From positions 62,001 through 126,000 of the forward strand of contig SFEX01000001.1 of NCBI GenBank assembly GCA_004557075.1: a stretch of 64,000 nucleotides of DNA, given 5' to 3'. Position 1 is the stretch's first letter. Each line of letters begins with the position of its first letter. The stretch is from Clostridiales bacterium (GTDB taxonomy: Bacteria > Bacillota > Clostridia > Oscillospirales > Oscillospiraceae). A program made the translations under genes and the position numbers. Under the pieces are notes generated by a model, which was not told where the DNA came from, made no database searches, and saw only the letters and a list, made by a program, of their open reading frames with translations. Shown here one piece after another: positions 34,099 to 43,097 of this stretch.

Positions 34099-34365
34099 GT
34101 GCAGAAGAAAATACCCATGAGGCAGTGCTTAGGCTGCCGGGAAATGAAAGCTAAGCGTGAGCTTATACGCGCAGTGAAATCCCCGAGCGGTGAGATCAGC
34201 CTCGATTTTAAAGGAAAGGCTCCCGGCAGGGGGGCGTACATTTGCCCAAATACCGAATGTCTGAAAAAGGCGATAAAAGCAAAGGCGCTTGAAAAAGCTT
34301 TCTCTGCTCAGATACCGGATGAGGTGTATAAGGTACTTTCCGAGCAGATGGAGGCGGGAGAATGA
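34099..34365 (+). CDS. rnpM: RNase P modulator RnpM (YlxR)
   Basis: YlxR/RnpM is a small RNA-binding protein, reported to modulate RNase P. The 88-residue product has the family pattern MRQCLGCREMKAKRELIR and GKAPGRGAYICPNTECL. It begins with GTG eight bases after AAGGAGG. It lies between nusA and ylxQ, as expected. Confidence 0.92.
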   Translation: MQKKIPMRQCLGCREMKAKRELIRAVKSPSGEISLDFKGKAPGRGAYICPNTECLKKAIKAKALEKAFSAQIPDEVYKVLSEQMEAGE

Positions 34366-34796
34366 AGGAAAAAGCGCTAAACCTTCTTGGACTTATGCGA
34401 AAAGCGAATGCAGTCCAGATAGGGGAGGAGAATACCGGCGCTTCGGTGAGAGCAGGTACCTCTAAGCTCCTGCTTTTGGCATCCGATGCATCGGATAATG
34501 CCGTCAGGCGGGCAAAGGGCTTTGTCTACGGCAGAAACATACCGCTTATAAGTACGCCGTTTATGAAGGAAGAAATATCGGCGTCTGTAGGTAAACCGGG
34601 CTGCTCCATGCTGGCTGTCTGCGATTTAGGCTTTGCAGATTCTTTTATGAAGCTGTTGCAGGCAATATCGCCCGATATATATGACGAAACCGCTCGGATA
34701 ATTTCTGATGGGCTTGCCAGGGAGAAGCAGCGCAGGCGCGAAAATAGGGCGCACGAAAATAACAAGAGGATAGGTAAGAGGAGGAATAATGCATGA
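34362..34796 (+). CDS. ylxQ: YlxQ, ribosomal protein L7Ae-like protein
   Basis: YlxQ belongs to the L7Ae/L30e/S12e fold and probably binds kink-turn RNA. The 144-residue protein has LLGLMRKANAVQIGEE, a LLLLASDASDNAVRRA segment and a basic Arg/Lys-rich tail. It overlaps rnpM by four bases and infB by four bases. Confidence 0.9.
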   Translation: MKEKALNLLGLMRKANAVQIGEENTGASVRAGTSKLLLLASDASDNAVRRAKGFVYGRNIPLISTPFMKEEISASVGKPGCSMLAVCDLGFADSFMKLLQAISPDIYDETARIISDGLAREKQRRRENRAHENNKRIGKRRNNA

Positions 34797-37108
34797 GTAT
34801 GATAAAATACAGAGTACACGAGGTAGCCAAGGATTTTAACTCCACATCCAAGATAATAACTCAGATACTGACCGATTATGCGACCACTCCTAAAAATCAT
34901 ATGCAGGTTCTTGAAAATGAGGAGCTTGATATAATATTTGAGTATATGACTCAGCATAATCAGGTTGCGAGTATTGCTGAGGTATTTAATGTGGCTCCCA
35001 AGGCTGACGCAAAGCCTGCGGATACAAAGAAGGATAATAAGGCTCCCGCAAAGGCCGAGGAATCTGCTCCTGCACCTCAGAAGAAAGAAAAGGAGAATAA
35101 GCCCCACGTTCCTAGACAGGTCGCTGAGAAGCGAGTTATCGACACCCGCGGAAGCGCTGCCGTTAACATTGCAAAATACGACGAGAAGTTCGACAACATG
35201 GCCGGTGAAAGAGGCCGTGAGCGCGATCGCAAGGGCGGCAAGGAAAAGATAGTAAACAAATCAAAGCAGCGCCAGCAGGGTCAAGCCGCATCGGCAAAGC
35301 GCCGTCAGGAAGAGCGCGATAAGATGCAGAAGCTTCAGCTTGAGATAGCCAAAAAGCAGCAGCTCAAGGTCTCTATTCCCGATGAGATAAACGTTGGCGA
35401 GCTGGCCTCACGCATGAAGAAAACTGCGGGAGAGGTAATAAAGCAGCTCATAAAGCTCGGCGTGTTCGCTTCTGTATCCGACGTCATTGACTACGATACC
35501 GCAGCGCTTGTTGCAATGGAGCTTGGCTGCAAGGTCGAGAAGGAAGTTGTTGTAACCGTTGAAGAACGCCTCATTGACGATCACGAGGATAAGGCCGAGG
35601 ATCTCGTCGGCCGTGCTCCCGTAGTTGTAGTTATGGGTCATGTTGACCACGGTAAGACGTCCCTGCTTGACTATATTCGTCATGCCAATGTCGCCTCCGG
35701 CGAGGCCGGCGGCATCACACAGCATATCGGCGCATATACGGTTGAAATTAACGGAAGCCCTATCACCTTCTTAGACACCCCGGGTCATGAGGCGTTTACG
35801 TCCATGCGTGCCCGCGGCGCAATGGTAACGGATATTGCAATCCTTGTTGTAGCGGCGGACGACGGTATTATGCCGCAGACCGTTGAGAGCATAAACCATG
35901 CAAAGGCGGCCGGAATACCGCTTGTTGTTGCCATCAATAAGATGGATGCAGTCGGTGCCAATCCTGAGCGCATCAAGCAGCAGCTTACAGAATATGATAT
36001 CGTTCCCGAGGAGTGGGGCGGCGAGACCATTGTTTGCCCGATATCCGCAAAGACGGGCGAGGGAATTGATAATCTGCTTGAAAATCTCGTCGTCCTTGCA
36101 GAGGTTCAGGAGCTCAAGGCAAATCCGAACCGTGCTGCAAAGGGCGCAGTAATTGAGGCAAGACTTGACAAGGGTCGCGGCCCCATCATGACTGTCCTTG
36201 TGCAGAACGGCACTTTGAAGCTTGGCGACATCATCATCGCGGGCACTGCTGTCGGACGTGTCCGCACCATGATAAACGATAAAGGCGTTCGCATAACGGA
36301 GGCTGGCCCTTCCATTCCGGTTGAGATTTCCGGTATGTCTGAGGTTCCCAGCGCCGGCGATACCTTCAACGCCGTTGCCGATGAGCGCATGGCTCGCGAG
36401 CTTGTTGAAGAGCGCAAGACCCAGCAGAAGAACGCTGCTTTCGGCACAAGCAAAAAGGTGAGCCTTGAGGATCTGTTCAGCCAGATTCAGGCCGGTGAAA
36501 TGAAAAATCTCAACATCATTGTCAAGGCCGACGTTCAGGGCTCTGCCGAAGCGGTAAAGTCATCTCTTGAGAAGATCACAAACGATGAGGTTCGCGTAAA
36601 GGTTATCCACAGCGGCGTCGGTGCTATCAATGAGTCGGACGTTATGCTAGCGGCTACCTCCGGTGCTATCATAGTCGGCTTTAATGTGCGTCCCGATAAT
36701 GCGGCTCGAGACAGTGCGGCAAGGGCAAACGTTGATATGCGTATGTACCGCGTTATTTATGACTGCATAAATGAGATTGAGGCCGCCATGAAGGGCATGC
36801 TTGCCCCGAAATTCCAGGAGGTCATCATCGGCCATGCCGAGGTTCGCGAAACATACAAAGTCTCCAAGGTCGGAACCGTTACCGGCTGCTATGTGCTCGA
36901 CGGAAAAATTCAGCGAGGCTGCTCTGTCCACGTTCTTCGCGACAATGTCGTTGTTCACGAGGGCGAGCTTGCATCGCTCCGCCGCTTTAAGGATGACGTA
37001 AAAGAAGTTGCAAACGGCTATGAATGCGGCATGCAGGTAGAAAAATTCAACGACATTAAGGTCGGAGATGTTATAGAATGCTTTGTTATGGAGCAAATTA
37101 AAGTGTGA
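34793..37108 (+). CDS. infB: Translation initiation factor IF-2
   Basis: IF-2 brings initiator tRNA to the ribosome. The 771-residue protein has an N-terminal IF2_N segment, an Ala/Lys/Glu-rich linker, and the GTPase core with GHVDHGKTS (residues 282-290), DTPGHEAF and NKMD. Domains II to IV follow. The ATG at 34793 has GAGGAGG upstream and overlaps ylxQ. Confidence 0.97.
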   Translation: MSMIKYRVHEVAKDFNSTSKIITQILTDYATTPKNHMQVLENEELDIIFEYMTQHNQVASIAEVFNVAPKADAKPADTKKDNKAPAKAEESAPAPQKKEKENKPHVPRQVAEKRVIDTRGSAAVNIAKYDEKFDNMAGERGRERDRKGGKEKIVNKSKQRQQGQAASAKRRQEERDKMQKLQLEIAKKQQLKVSIPDEINVGELASRMKKTAGEVIKQLIKLGVFASVSDVIDYDTAALVAMELGCKVEKEVVVTVEERLIDDHEDKAEDLVGRAPVVVVMGHVDHGKTSLLDYIRHANVASGEAGGITQHIGAYTVEINGSPITFLDTPGHEAFTSMRARGAMVTDIAILVVAADDGIMPQTVESINHAKAAGIPLVVAINKMDAVGANPERIKQQLTEYDIVPEEWGGETIVCPISAKTGEGIDNLLENLVVLAEVQELKANPNRAAKGAVIEARLDKGRGPIMTVLVQNGTLKLGDIIIAGTAVGRVRTMINDKGVRITEAGPSIPVEISGMSEVPSAGDTFNAVADERMARELVEERKTQQKNAAFGTSKKVSLEDLFSQIQAGEMKNLNIIVKADVQGSAEAVKSSLEKITNDEVRVKVIHSGVGAINESDVMLAATSGAIIVGFNVRPDNAARDSAARANVDMRMYRVIYDCINEIEAAMKGMLAPKFQEVIIGHAEVRETYKVSKVGTVTGCYVLDGKIQRGCSVHVLRDNVVVHEGELASLRRFKDDVKEVANGYECGMQVEKFNDIKVGDVIECFVMEQIKV

Positions 37109-37113
37109 TAAAG

Positions 37114-37138
37114 TTGGGCGGTCAGTTTGACCGCCCAA
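37114..37138 (+). other. Stem-loop between infB and rbfA
   Basis: TTGGGCGGTCA (37114-37124) pairs perfectly with TGACCGCCCAA (37128-37138) over a three-base loop. There is no T-tract, so it is more likely an RNA stability or processing element within the operon than a terminator. Confidence 0.7.
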
Positions 37139-37159
37139 AGCTAAATGAGGAGGAAAATT

Positions 37160-37528
37160 ATGCCTTCAAATAAACTTGCGAGAATAAATGATGATATTCA
37201 GCGCGTTATGAGTAGCCTGCTCAGGGAGATAAAGGATCCCAGAGTTAACCAGGGCATGATAAGCGTTACCAGAGTTGAGACAACAGGTGACCTGCGCTAT
37301 TCAAAGATATGGCTATCGATAATGGGCCTGCAAAACGAAAAGGATTTTAAGAAGGGAATCAAATCTGCCTCCGGATGGCTGCGCAGAGAGCTTGGAAATT
37401 CCCTTAAACTGCGCAATACGCCGGAGCTCAGCTTCGAGATAGATCACAGCATCGAATACGGCGCACATATTAATGAGCTTATAAGCAGCCTCGATATTTC
37501 CGACGAAGAGGATGAGGACGAGCTATGA
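37160..37528 (+). CDS. rbfA: 30S ribosome-binding factor RbfA
   Basis: RbfA is a cold-shock factor for 16S rRNA 5' end processing. The 122-residue protein has the KH-type core with REIKDPRVNQGMISVTRVE and the RNTPELSFEID block. The ATG at 37160 follows GAGGAGG. It overlaps nrnA by four bases. Confidence 0.95.
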   Translation: MPSNKLARINDDIQRVMSSLLREIKDPRVNQGMISVTRVETTGDLRYSKIWLSIMGLQNEKDFKKGIKSASGWLRRELGNSLKLRNTPELSFEIDHSIEYGAHINELISSLDISDEEDEDEL

Positions 37529-38454
37529 ACGTTGTTGAATGTGCGCAGTGGCTAAAAGAACACGATAATATTCTAATCATAACCCACACCCGCCCTGACG
37601 GCGATACGCTTGGCAGCGCAGCGGCGCTGTGCTCAGCGCTTCGTCGATGTGGAAAGAGTGCGGCCTTATATAAAAACCCGGAGATCACGGATAAATATTA
37701 TAAATATGTCTCCGCTTACATTGCGGATGATTTTGAATATAGCTGCGTTGTGGCAACCGATGTTGCGGAAAAGCATATGATTTGCGGCGGATTTTCCGGC
37801 GATGTGCAGCTTTGCATAGACCATCACCCGTCAAACTCCAATTACGCGGAGAATCTGTTGTTAAATGCGGGCAAAGCCTCATGCGGCGAGATAGTGCTCG
37901 AAGTCATAAAGGAACTCTGCGGCGATGTAAGCCCGGAGGAAGCCAGCCTGCTTTATATGGCCGTTTCCACCGATTGCGGATGCTTCAGATACGCCAACGT
38001 CACGGCGGAGACGTTTGCTGCGGCAAGCGAGCTGGTAAGCTGCGGCGCGCGGGTGCAGGCTCTGAACTTTGACCTGTTCCGGCAGGTTTCAAAGGCGAGG
38101 ATAGTTCTCGAGGGACTTATCTGCTCCGGCCTTAAATTTTATAGCGAGGGGAAAATAGTAGTTGCTACAGTGACCGAGAAGATGATGCAGGAAGCCGGCG
38201 CAACAGAAAATGATTGCGATGACATCGCAGGTATACCCGGCAGGGTAGAGGGCTGCGTGCTAAGCCTTGTCATAAGGGAGCTCGAGCCTGAAAAATGCAA
38301 GGTCTCAGCAAGATCGCACCCCGAATTTGACTGTTCGGCTTTATGTGCGCGCTTCGGAGGCGGCGGCCACAAAATGGCCTCAGGCTGCGTAGTGAGGGCA
38401 ACGCCCGAAGAAACTTGCGAAATGCTTGTCAGCGCAGCATCAGAGGTGCTTTGA
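37525..38454 (+). CDS. nrnA: DHH-family nanoRNase/pAp phosphatase NrnA
   Basis: NrnA degrades very short RNAs and dephosphorylates pAp. The 309-residue protein has the DHH motifs: THTRPDGDTLGS near residue 21, ATDV and IDHHPSN near residue 96, and the C-terminal DHHA1 block RFGGGGHKMASG. Place in the operon (rbfA-nrnA-truB-ribF) is the usual one. Confidence 0.95.
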   Translation: MNVVECAQWLKEHDNILIITHTRPDGDTLGSAAALCSALRRCGKSAALYKNPEITDKYYKYVSAYIADDFEYSCVVATDVAEKHMICGGFSGDVQLCIDHHPSNSNYAENLLLNAGKASCGEIVLEVIKELCGDVSPEEASLLYMAVSTDCGCFRYANVTAETFAAASELVSCGARVQALNFDLFRQVSKARIVLEGLICSGLKFYSEGKIVVATVTEKMMQEAGATENDCDDIAGIPGRVEGCVLSLVIRELEPEKCKVSARSHPEFDCSALCARFGGGGHKMASGCVVRATPEETCEMLVSAASEVL

Positions 38455-39323
38455 TGAACGGCATCATTCTCATTGACAAGCCGCAGGAATGGACAAGTCA
38501 TGATGTCGTGGGCAAGCTTCGCGGTATTCTTCATGAGCGCAGGATTGGACACTCCGGCACCCTTGACCCTCTTGCCACAGGTCTGCTTGTCATATTCGTC
38601 GGCAGAGCTACGAGAGCTGTCGAGTTTGCCGAGGCGGATACAAAAGAGTACATTGCCGGGCTAAGACTGGGAATGAGTACCGACACACAGGATACTACAG
38701 GCAGAATATTCAGCTCCGGAGGGTCAGTACCTGGCGAGTTTCAGCTAAGAAAAGCTCTGGAGAAATTCAAAGGCGAGCTTGAGCAGATACCGCCCATGTA
38801 TTCCGCCATAAAGGTTGGAGGAAAAAAGCTCTATGAACTTGCGCGTAAGGGCGAAAGCATAGAGCGCAGATCCAGACATATCACTGTGTTCGATCTTGAC
38901 ATTGCAGGGCGGGCTGACGATGACTATGTCCTCAGGGTTTCCTGCTCAAAGGGTACATATGTTCGCACCCTTTGCAATGATATAGGCCAGGCGCTTGGCT
39001 GCGGAGGCTGCATGAGCAGCCTGAGAAGAACTAAGGCCGGTGTTTTTTCCGTGGAGGACGCTCATACTATTGCCGAGGTTCAGGAAGCGGTGGACAGGGG
39101 AGAGGCAGAAAGCCTTATTATCCCGCTTGACACACTGTTTTCCGAATTTAACAAGCTGACAGTGCCTGCCGTTGCGGAAAAAAAGCTTAGAAACGGCAGC
39201 ATTGTAAATATATCGGCTCCTGACGGAAAATATCGCGTATACTCTGAAAGTAATGAGTTTTTGCTGCTTGGCGAAGTTCAGAGCGGCAGACTAAAAACAA
39301 TTAAGAGCTTTTTTGAGGTTTAG
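38454..39323 (+). CDS. truB: tRNA pseudouridine55 synthase TruB
   Basis: TruB makes pseudouridine at position 55 of tRNA T arms. The 289-residue protein has the start MNGIILIDKPQEWTSHD and the catalytic aspartate in HSGTLDPLATG. The ATG at 38454 overlaps the nrnA stop; the in-frame codons before it lie in nrnA and are not part of the gene. Confidence 0.96.
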   Translation: MNGIILIDKPQEWTSHDVVGKLRGILHERRIGHSGTLDPLATGLLVIFVGRATRAVEFAEADTKEYIAGLRLGMSTDTQDTTGRIFSSGGSVPGEFQLRKALEKFKGELEQIPPMYSAIKVGGKKLYELARKGESIERRSRHITVFDLDIAGRADDDYVLRVSCSKGTYVRTLCNDIGQALGCGGCMSSLRRTKAGVFSVEDAHTIAEVQEAVDRGEAESLIIPLDTLFSEFNKLTVPAVAEKKLRNGSIVNISAPDGKYRVYSESNEFLLLGEVQSGRLKTIKSFFEV

Positions 39324-39328
39324 TAGAT

Positions 39329-40222
39329 ATGACAGATAGAAAAAAGGTTATGGCCCTTGGCTTTTTTGACGGCATACATGTAGGGCATGCGGCGCTTCTT
39401 AATATGACAAAGGAGCGTGCCGCGCAGCTTGATGCAGTCCCGTCGGTGCTTACCTTTGACGTACACCCGGATACGCTTGTTTTCAAAAAAGATATTCCGC
39501 TTATTAACAGTGCCTATGACAGGAAAGATATCATACAACGCTGTTTCGGAATAGATGATATCCTTTTTATCCATTTCAGTCAGAAAGTAATGCACATGGA
39601 CTGGCAGGAGTTTATAGATAATCTCATTGATGAGATGAATCTTGCATGGATCGTAGTCGGACATGATTTCTGCTTTGGGTATAAGGGACTTGGCACCGCC
39701 AAAAAACTGAAGCTACACTGTGAGCAGCGCGGCGTCGGCTGCGATATTATTCCCGCCGTATGCCGCGACGGAACCGTTGTCAGCTCTACAATGATAAGGG
39801 AGCTTATACAAAGCGGCCACATTGAAAAGGCCAATGCGTATTTAGGCAGACCGCACACCCTTACCGAAACCGTGCGCAGCGGATACCATCTCGGTACTAA
39901 GATAGGTTCGCCGACAATAAATATGCGTATTCCGGAGGGAGTGATCATCCCCAAGTACGGAGTTTATGCCGCCAAGGCATATTTACCTGACGGCTCTGAG
40001 TATTTATCGGTCACCAATGTTGGCGTAAGACCCACCGTGAGCGATGAAAAGCATGTCAGTGTAGAAAGCTATCTGCTTGATTTCTCGGGAAATCTTTACG
40101 GTGCCATCGTAAGAGTAGAGTTTTTCAGCTTTCTCAGACCGGAGATAAAGTTCGGAAGCGCAAGCGAGCTTTCGGCACAGATAAAACACGATGCTGAACG
40201 TACACGCGAATATTTTAAATGA
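39329..40222 (+). CDS. ribF: Bifunctional riboflavin kinase/FAD synthetase RibF
   Basis: RibF turns riboflavin into FMN and then FAD. The 297-residue protein has the N-terminal nucleotidyltransferase motif GFFDGIHVGHAALL and, after about residue 185, the riboflavin kinase domain (LGTKIGSPTINM, YGVYAAKAYL). It ends the operon, before a convergent terminator. Confidence 0.96.
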   Translation: MTDRKKVMALGFFDGIHVGHAALLNMTKERAAQLDAVPSVLTFDVHPDTLVFKKDIPLINSAYDRKDIIQRCFGIDDILFIHFSQKVMHMDWQEFIDNLIDEMNLAWIVVGHDFCFGYKGLGTAKKLKLHCEQRGVGCDIIPAVCRDGTVVSSTMIRELIQSGHIEKANAYLGRPHTLTETVRSGYHLGTKIGSPTINMRIPEGVIIPKYGVYAAKAYLPDGSEYLSVTNVGVRPTVSDEKHVSVESYLLDFSGNLYGAIVRVEFFSFLRPEIKFGSASELSAQIKHDAERTREYFK

Positions 40223-40227
40223 CAAAA

Positions 40228-40264
40228 AATGCCCCGATTGCCTACTCTAAACAATCGGGGCATT
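40228..40264. terminator. Bidirectional terminator between ribF and the DUF3048 gene
   Basis: A perfect 13-base-pair stem (40228-40240 with 40252-40264) with an 11-base loop lies between convergent genes; an A-run is present on the left side, giving a T-run for the minus strand. Confidence 0.85.
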
Positions 40265-40284
40265 ATAGCGCTTACTTGATCTGA

Positions 40285-41355
40285 TTATTTGTTGAAAACA
40301 AGACCGTCGGTGCTGTCAAGGGGAGCGATGCTGATAAAGGTCTTGCCGATGCTGAGATTCAGCGGAGTGCCGTCCTTCAGAGCATAGTGGAAGTTATCTG
40401 CACGATCCGCTCTCTCCCATGTGATCTCAACGTATTTTCCGCCGGTGAAGAAATATCCGCTGCCGGAGCCTGTCATCTCCATTGCCTGACGGCCGTAGCT
40501 GTCAACTGACTTGGAGGGAATATTCAGCACGATAACGTTAGCAAAATCAATAGAGCTGTTGTTTCCGCCGTCAATGTATTCATCGCCGTCAATGAATGCG
40601 TTGTAGCACTTCTTATCGGAGTTGTACTTAAAATCAGTGCTGTAGCCGGAATAATAGACAGTAAAATCTGTGCCTTCTTTGCTGCACTGGGAGACAGCGT
40701 CGGGGCTGAAGCTGAGGCCGTAGCTGGTGTCGTAGCTGTCGGCATGCTTGAGATCGTAGTTGTCCTTCGCAAAGCTTGCAAGGCTGCTGCCCTTTGCAAA
40801 CAGAGTATGCTCAAGGTTTCTGCCCTCGTTAAGGCGGGTCTGATCGCGGTAATAGCTTGAAGCTTCGCCGGAGCGGCCGCCGCGGACACCGTCTATATTG
40901 TCAATTCCAAGTGATTTTATGTCGGAATATGCCTGCTCACTTCCGCCGGCATGAACATAAATTGAATCGTAAGCCTGAGAAATGCTGATAAAGTAGGGGC
41001 GGGAGCTGCGGATAGAGCCGATCGTAATTCCGTCAACGTCATTAAATACAGCCATCATACGAGTCAGGCCGCCCTCGGCAAGAGCTTCATAAACTATTGA
41101 AGCCTGAGACAGCCCGATAGCGGGGCGAGCCGCAGGGTGGTTGTTTATCATAACGCAGTATGGCCGAAGCTGGCTTATATCCTCGCTGACCTTCTCACCG
41201 GTGAGAGGATTGATGGTGCCGCTGACCATTTCATGTTCATTCAAGCCGTTCCCGTCAACATCCGGAGCAACAGCGCTGTCGTCATCCTTGCCGCAGCCGG
41301 TAAAAAGACAGAGCACCATGACTAATGCAAGAATGATAGTTATCAGTCGTTTCAA
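40285..41355 (-). CDS. DUF3048 lipoprotein (YerB-like)
   Basis: This 356-residue secreted lipoprotein has a signal peptide ending LFTGC, so C21 would be lipidated. The DUF3048 core is visible in RPYCVMINNHPAARPAIGLS and in GSIRSSRPYFISIS. Function is not known; YerB-type proteins are envelope-associated. I choose the TTG at 41355 because GAGGTG lies seven bases upstream; a GTG at 41370 would precede that site. It is divergent from ywlG with shared promoter elements. Confidence 0.88.
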   Translation of the reverse strand: MKRLITIILALVMVLCLFTGCGKDDDSAVAPDVDGNGLNEHEMVSGTINPLTGEKVSEDISQLRPYCVMINNHPAARPAIGLSQASIVYEALAEGGLTRMMAVFNDVDGITIGSIRSSRPYFISISQAYDSIYVHAGGSEQAYSDIKSLGIDNIDGVRGGRSGEASSYYRDQTRLNEGRNLEHTLFAKGSSLASFAKDNYDLKHADSYDTSYGLSFSPDAVSQCSKEGTDFTVYYSGYSTDFKYNSDKKCYNAFIDGDEYIDGGNNSSIDFANVIVLNIPSKSVDSYGRQAMEMTGSGSGYFFTGGKYVEITWERADRADNFHYALKDGTPLNLSIGKTFISIAPLDSTDGLVFNK

Positions 41356-41391
41356 GTTGAAACACCTCACATTTTGTAGATTTGTTTAATT

Positions 41392-41420
41392 ATTATACTA
41401 TCTTTAGTGCGTGTTGTCAA
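41392..41420 (-). promoter_or_regulatory. Consensus sigma-A promoter of the DUF3048 gene
   Basis: On the minus strand a perfect TTGACA (41420-41415), 17 bases, and a perfect TATAAT (41397-41392). Its -35 overlaps that of the ywlG promoter on the other strand. Confidence 0.85.
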
Positions 41421-41442
41421 ATTAGGCGCGCAGTGGTATAAT
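41414..41442 (+). promoter_or_regulatory. Near-consensus sigma-A promoter of ywlG
   Basis: TTGTCA (41414-41419), 17 bases, and a perfect TATAAT (41437-41442). Confidence 0.82.
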
Positions 41443-41494
41443 ACTAACACATAAGAAGTCAAATTTATCTTAGCTATATAAGGAGACAGCATCT

Positions 41495-42037
41495 ATGTAT
41501 GAAGAAATAAAAGCACAGACCAAGAGTGCAATAAATGAGCTTATAGAAAAATCCAAGCTTAGACCCGGCGACATTGTTGTAGTAGGCTGCTCGTCAAGCG
41601 AAATATTAGGCGAGTATATCGGAAAAGGCTCTTCGCCGGAGGTCGGGGCTGCCGTTGCGGAAACAATATTAAACGTGCTTTCGGAGCATGATCTTTACCT
41701 TGCCGCGCAGTGCTGCGAGCATCTTAACAGGGCGCTTGTCATCGAAAGGGAAGCGGCCGAAAAGTATATGCTGGATGAGGTATGCGTGCGCCCCATGCCG
41801 AAGGCCGGAGGCTCATTCGGAACCGCTGTATATGACAGGCTGCGCGATCCCGTAGTTGTTGAGCATGTCAAAGCAAGGGCGGGGCTTGACATCGGATATA
41901 CTCTTATAGGCATGCATCTTAGAGACGTGGCCGTCCCTATAAGGCTTTCTGTAAAGAAAATTGGCGAGGCGGGCTTGAACGCTGCATATACCCGTCCCAA
42001 GCTTATCGGCGGTATAAGGGCTCATTATCCTGAATAA
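41495..42037 (+). CDS. ywlG: UPF0340/TIGR01440 family protein (YwlG)
   Basis: YwlG-family proteins are conserved in Firmicutes and have no firmly known function. The 180-residue protein matches by VVVGCSSSEILGEYIGKGSS near residue 30, AAQCCEHLNRALVIE and the C-terminal RPKLIGGIRAHYP. AAGGAGACAG precedes the ATG. A strong promoter and a terminator make it a single-gene unit. Confidence 0.92.
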   Translation: MYEEIKAQTKSAINELIEKSKLRPGDIVVVGCSSSEILGEYIGKGSSPEVGAAVAETILNVLSEHDLYLAAQCCEHLNRALVIEREAAEKYMLDEVCVRPMPKAGGSFGTAVYDRLRDPVVVEHVKARAGLDIGYTLIGMHLRDVAVPIRLSVKKIGEAGLNAAYTRPKLIGGIRAHYPE

Positions 42038-42052
42038 ATGATAAATATATAA

Positions 42053-42077
42053 GAAGGGGCGCAATTTGCGCCCCTTC
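42053..42077. terminator. Bidirectional terminator between ywlG and dapA
   Basis: GAAGGGGCGC (42053-42062) pairs with GCGCCCCTTC (42068-42077). It overlaps the dapA stop codon at 42076-42078. Confidence 0.8.
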
Positions 42078-42972
42078 AGATCTTTACTTTCAGCCCGCTG
42101 TCCTGTAGTGTATCAATAAGCGTTTGCAGATGATCTTCTGACATATCCGTCAGCGGCAGACGAAGCTTGCCGCAGTCGTTGCCGATCAGCTTGAGCGCGG
42201 TTTTTACGGGTATGGGATTTGTTTCAATGAACAAATCGGAAAACAGCTTTGCGTATTTGAAATATAGTTGCTGCGCCTGATCGAAATCCCCATCGAGGCA
42301 CAGCGCGCATAACTTTGCCACGGCGCCCGGAACTATATTTGATGCGACCGATATTACGCCAAGAGCGCCCAGAGCCATCATCGGAACCGTGTTGTCGTCG
42401 TTACCGCTCCATATGAACAGATCATCTCCGCAGGCAGATCTTGTGAGCGCAAAAAGGCTGAAATCCCCGGAGGCTTCTTTAACGCCGTTTATGTTGGGGT
42501 GCTCGGCAAGCTCTTTATATGTTTTGAGATTTATGCCTATGCTCGTTCTCGACGGTACATTGTATACGATCATGGGAAGGTCTACCCGGTCGGCAACATA
42601 TGTAAAATGCTCAACCAGACCTTTTTGCGTAGTCTTGTTATAGTAAGGGGTCACCATCAGTATGCCGTCGGCATCGCATCTGAGCGCGCACTTTGCAAAC
42701 TTCAGCGCTTTCTGAGTATCGTTGCTTCCAACACCGGCTATTATTTTCATCCGCTTGTCGTTGTACCTGCACGTAAATTCTATAAGTTCTTCGTGCTCAT
42801 AAGCGCTCATCGTGGCGTTTTCGCCTGTGGTGCCGCACACAACGAGGGCGGCGGTTCCGTTGTCGTACTGAAAATCAATCAGCTCCGCCATTTTGTCATA
42901 ATCTATGCCGCCTTCGTTAAATGGCGTTACTATAGCCGTGCATGAGCCTTTAAATATCGGAGTTTTAAACAT
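42076..42972 (-). CDS. dapA: 4-hydroxy-tetrahydrodipicolinate synthase DapA
   Basis: DapA condenses pyruvate with aspartate semialdehyde, the first step toward diaminopimelate, lysine and spore dipicolinate. The 298-residue enzyme has GTTGENATMS near residue 47, the catalytic tyrosine Y137 in YNVPSRT and the Schiff-base lysine K165 in GVKEASGD. The ATG at 42972 follows GGAGGG; the longer frame to 43008 is not needed. The product feeds MurE, encoded in the same window. Confidence 0.96.
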   Translation of the reverse strand: MFKTPIFKGSCTAIVTPFNEGGIDYDKMAELIDFQYDNGTAALVVCGTTGENATMSAYEHEELIEFTCRYNDKRMKIIAGVGSNDTQKALKFAKCALRCDADGILMVTPYYNKTTQKGLVEHFTYVADRVDLPMIVYNVPSRTSIGINLKTYKELAEHPNINGVKEASGDFSLFALTRSACGDDLFIWSGNDDNTVPMMALGALGVISVASNIVPGAVAKLCALCLDGDFDQAQQLYFKYAKLFSDLFIETNPIPVKTALKLIGNDCGKLRLPLTDMSEDHLQTLIDTLQDSGLKVKI

Positions 42973-43041
42973 GTAAATCCCTCCAATTGCATATTCGCTT
43001 AATATCATATTAGCCGGAAACGGCGGATATTCTCTAAAGCA

Positions 43042-43070
43042 TTGAATTTTTCAGCGGAAAGTATTATAAT
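43042..43070 (+). promoter_or_regulatory. Sigma-A promoter of the SpoIID/LytB gene
   Basis: TTGAAT (43042-43047), 17 bases, perfect TATAAT (43065-43070). No sigma-E pattern is present, which argues for vegetative expression. Confidence 0.75.
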
Positions 43071-43097
43071 AAATCGCTAAAGCAAGTGGGGAGAGGT

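Noticed and set aside
37114..37138. Terminator between infB and rbfA
   Set aside because: The stem is strong but has no T-tract, and the operon continues; kept as a stem-loop only.
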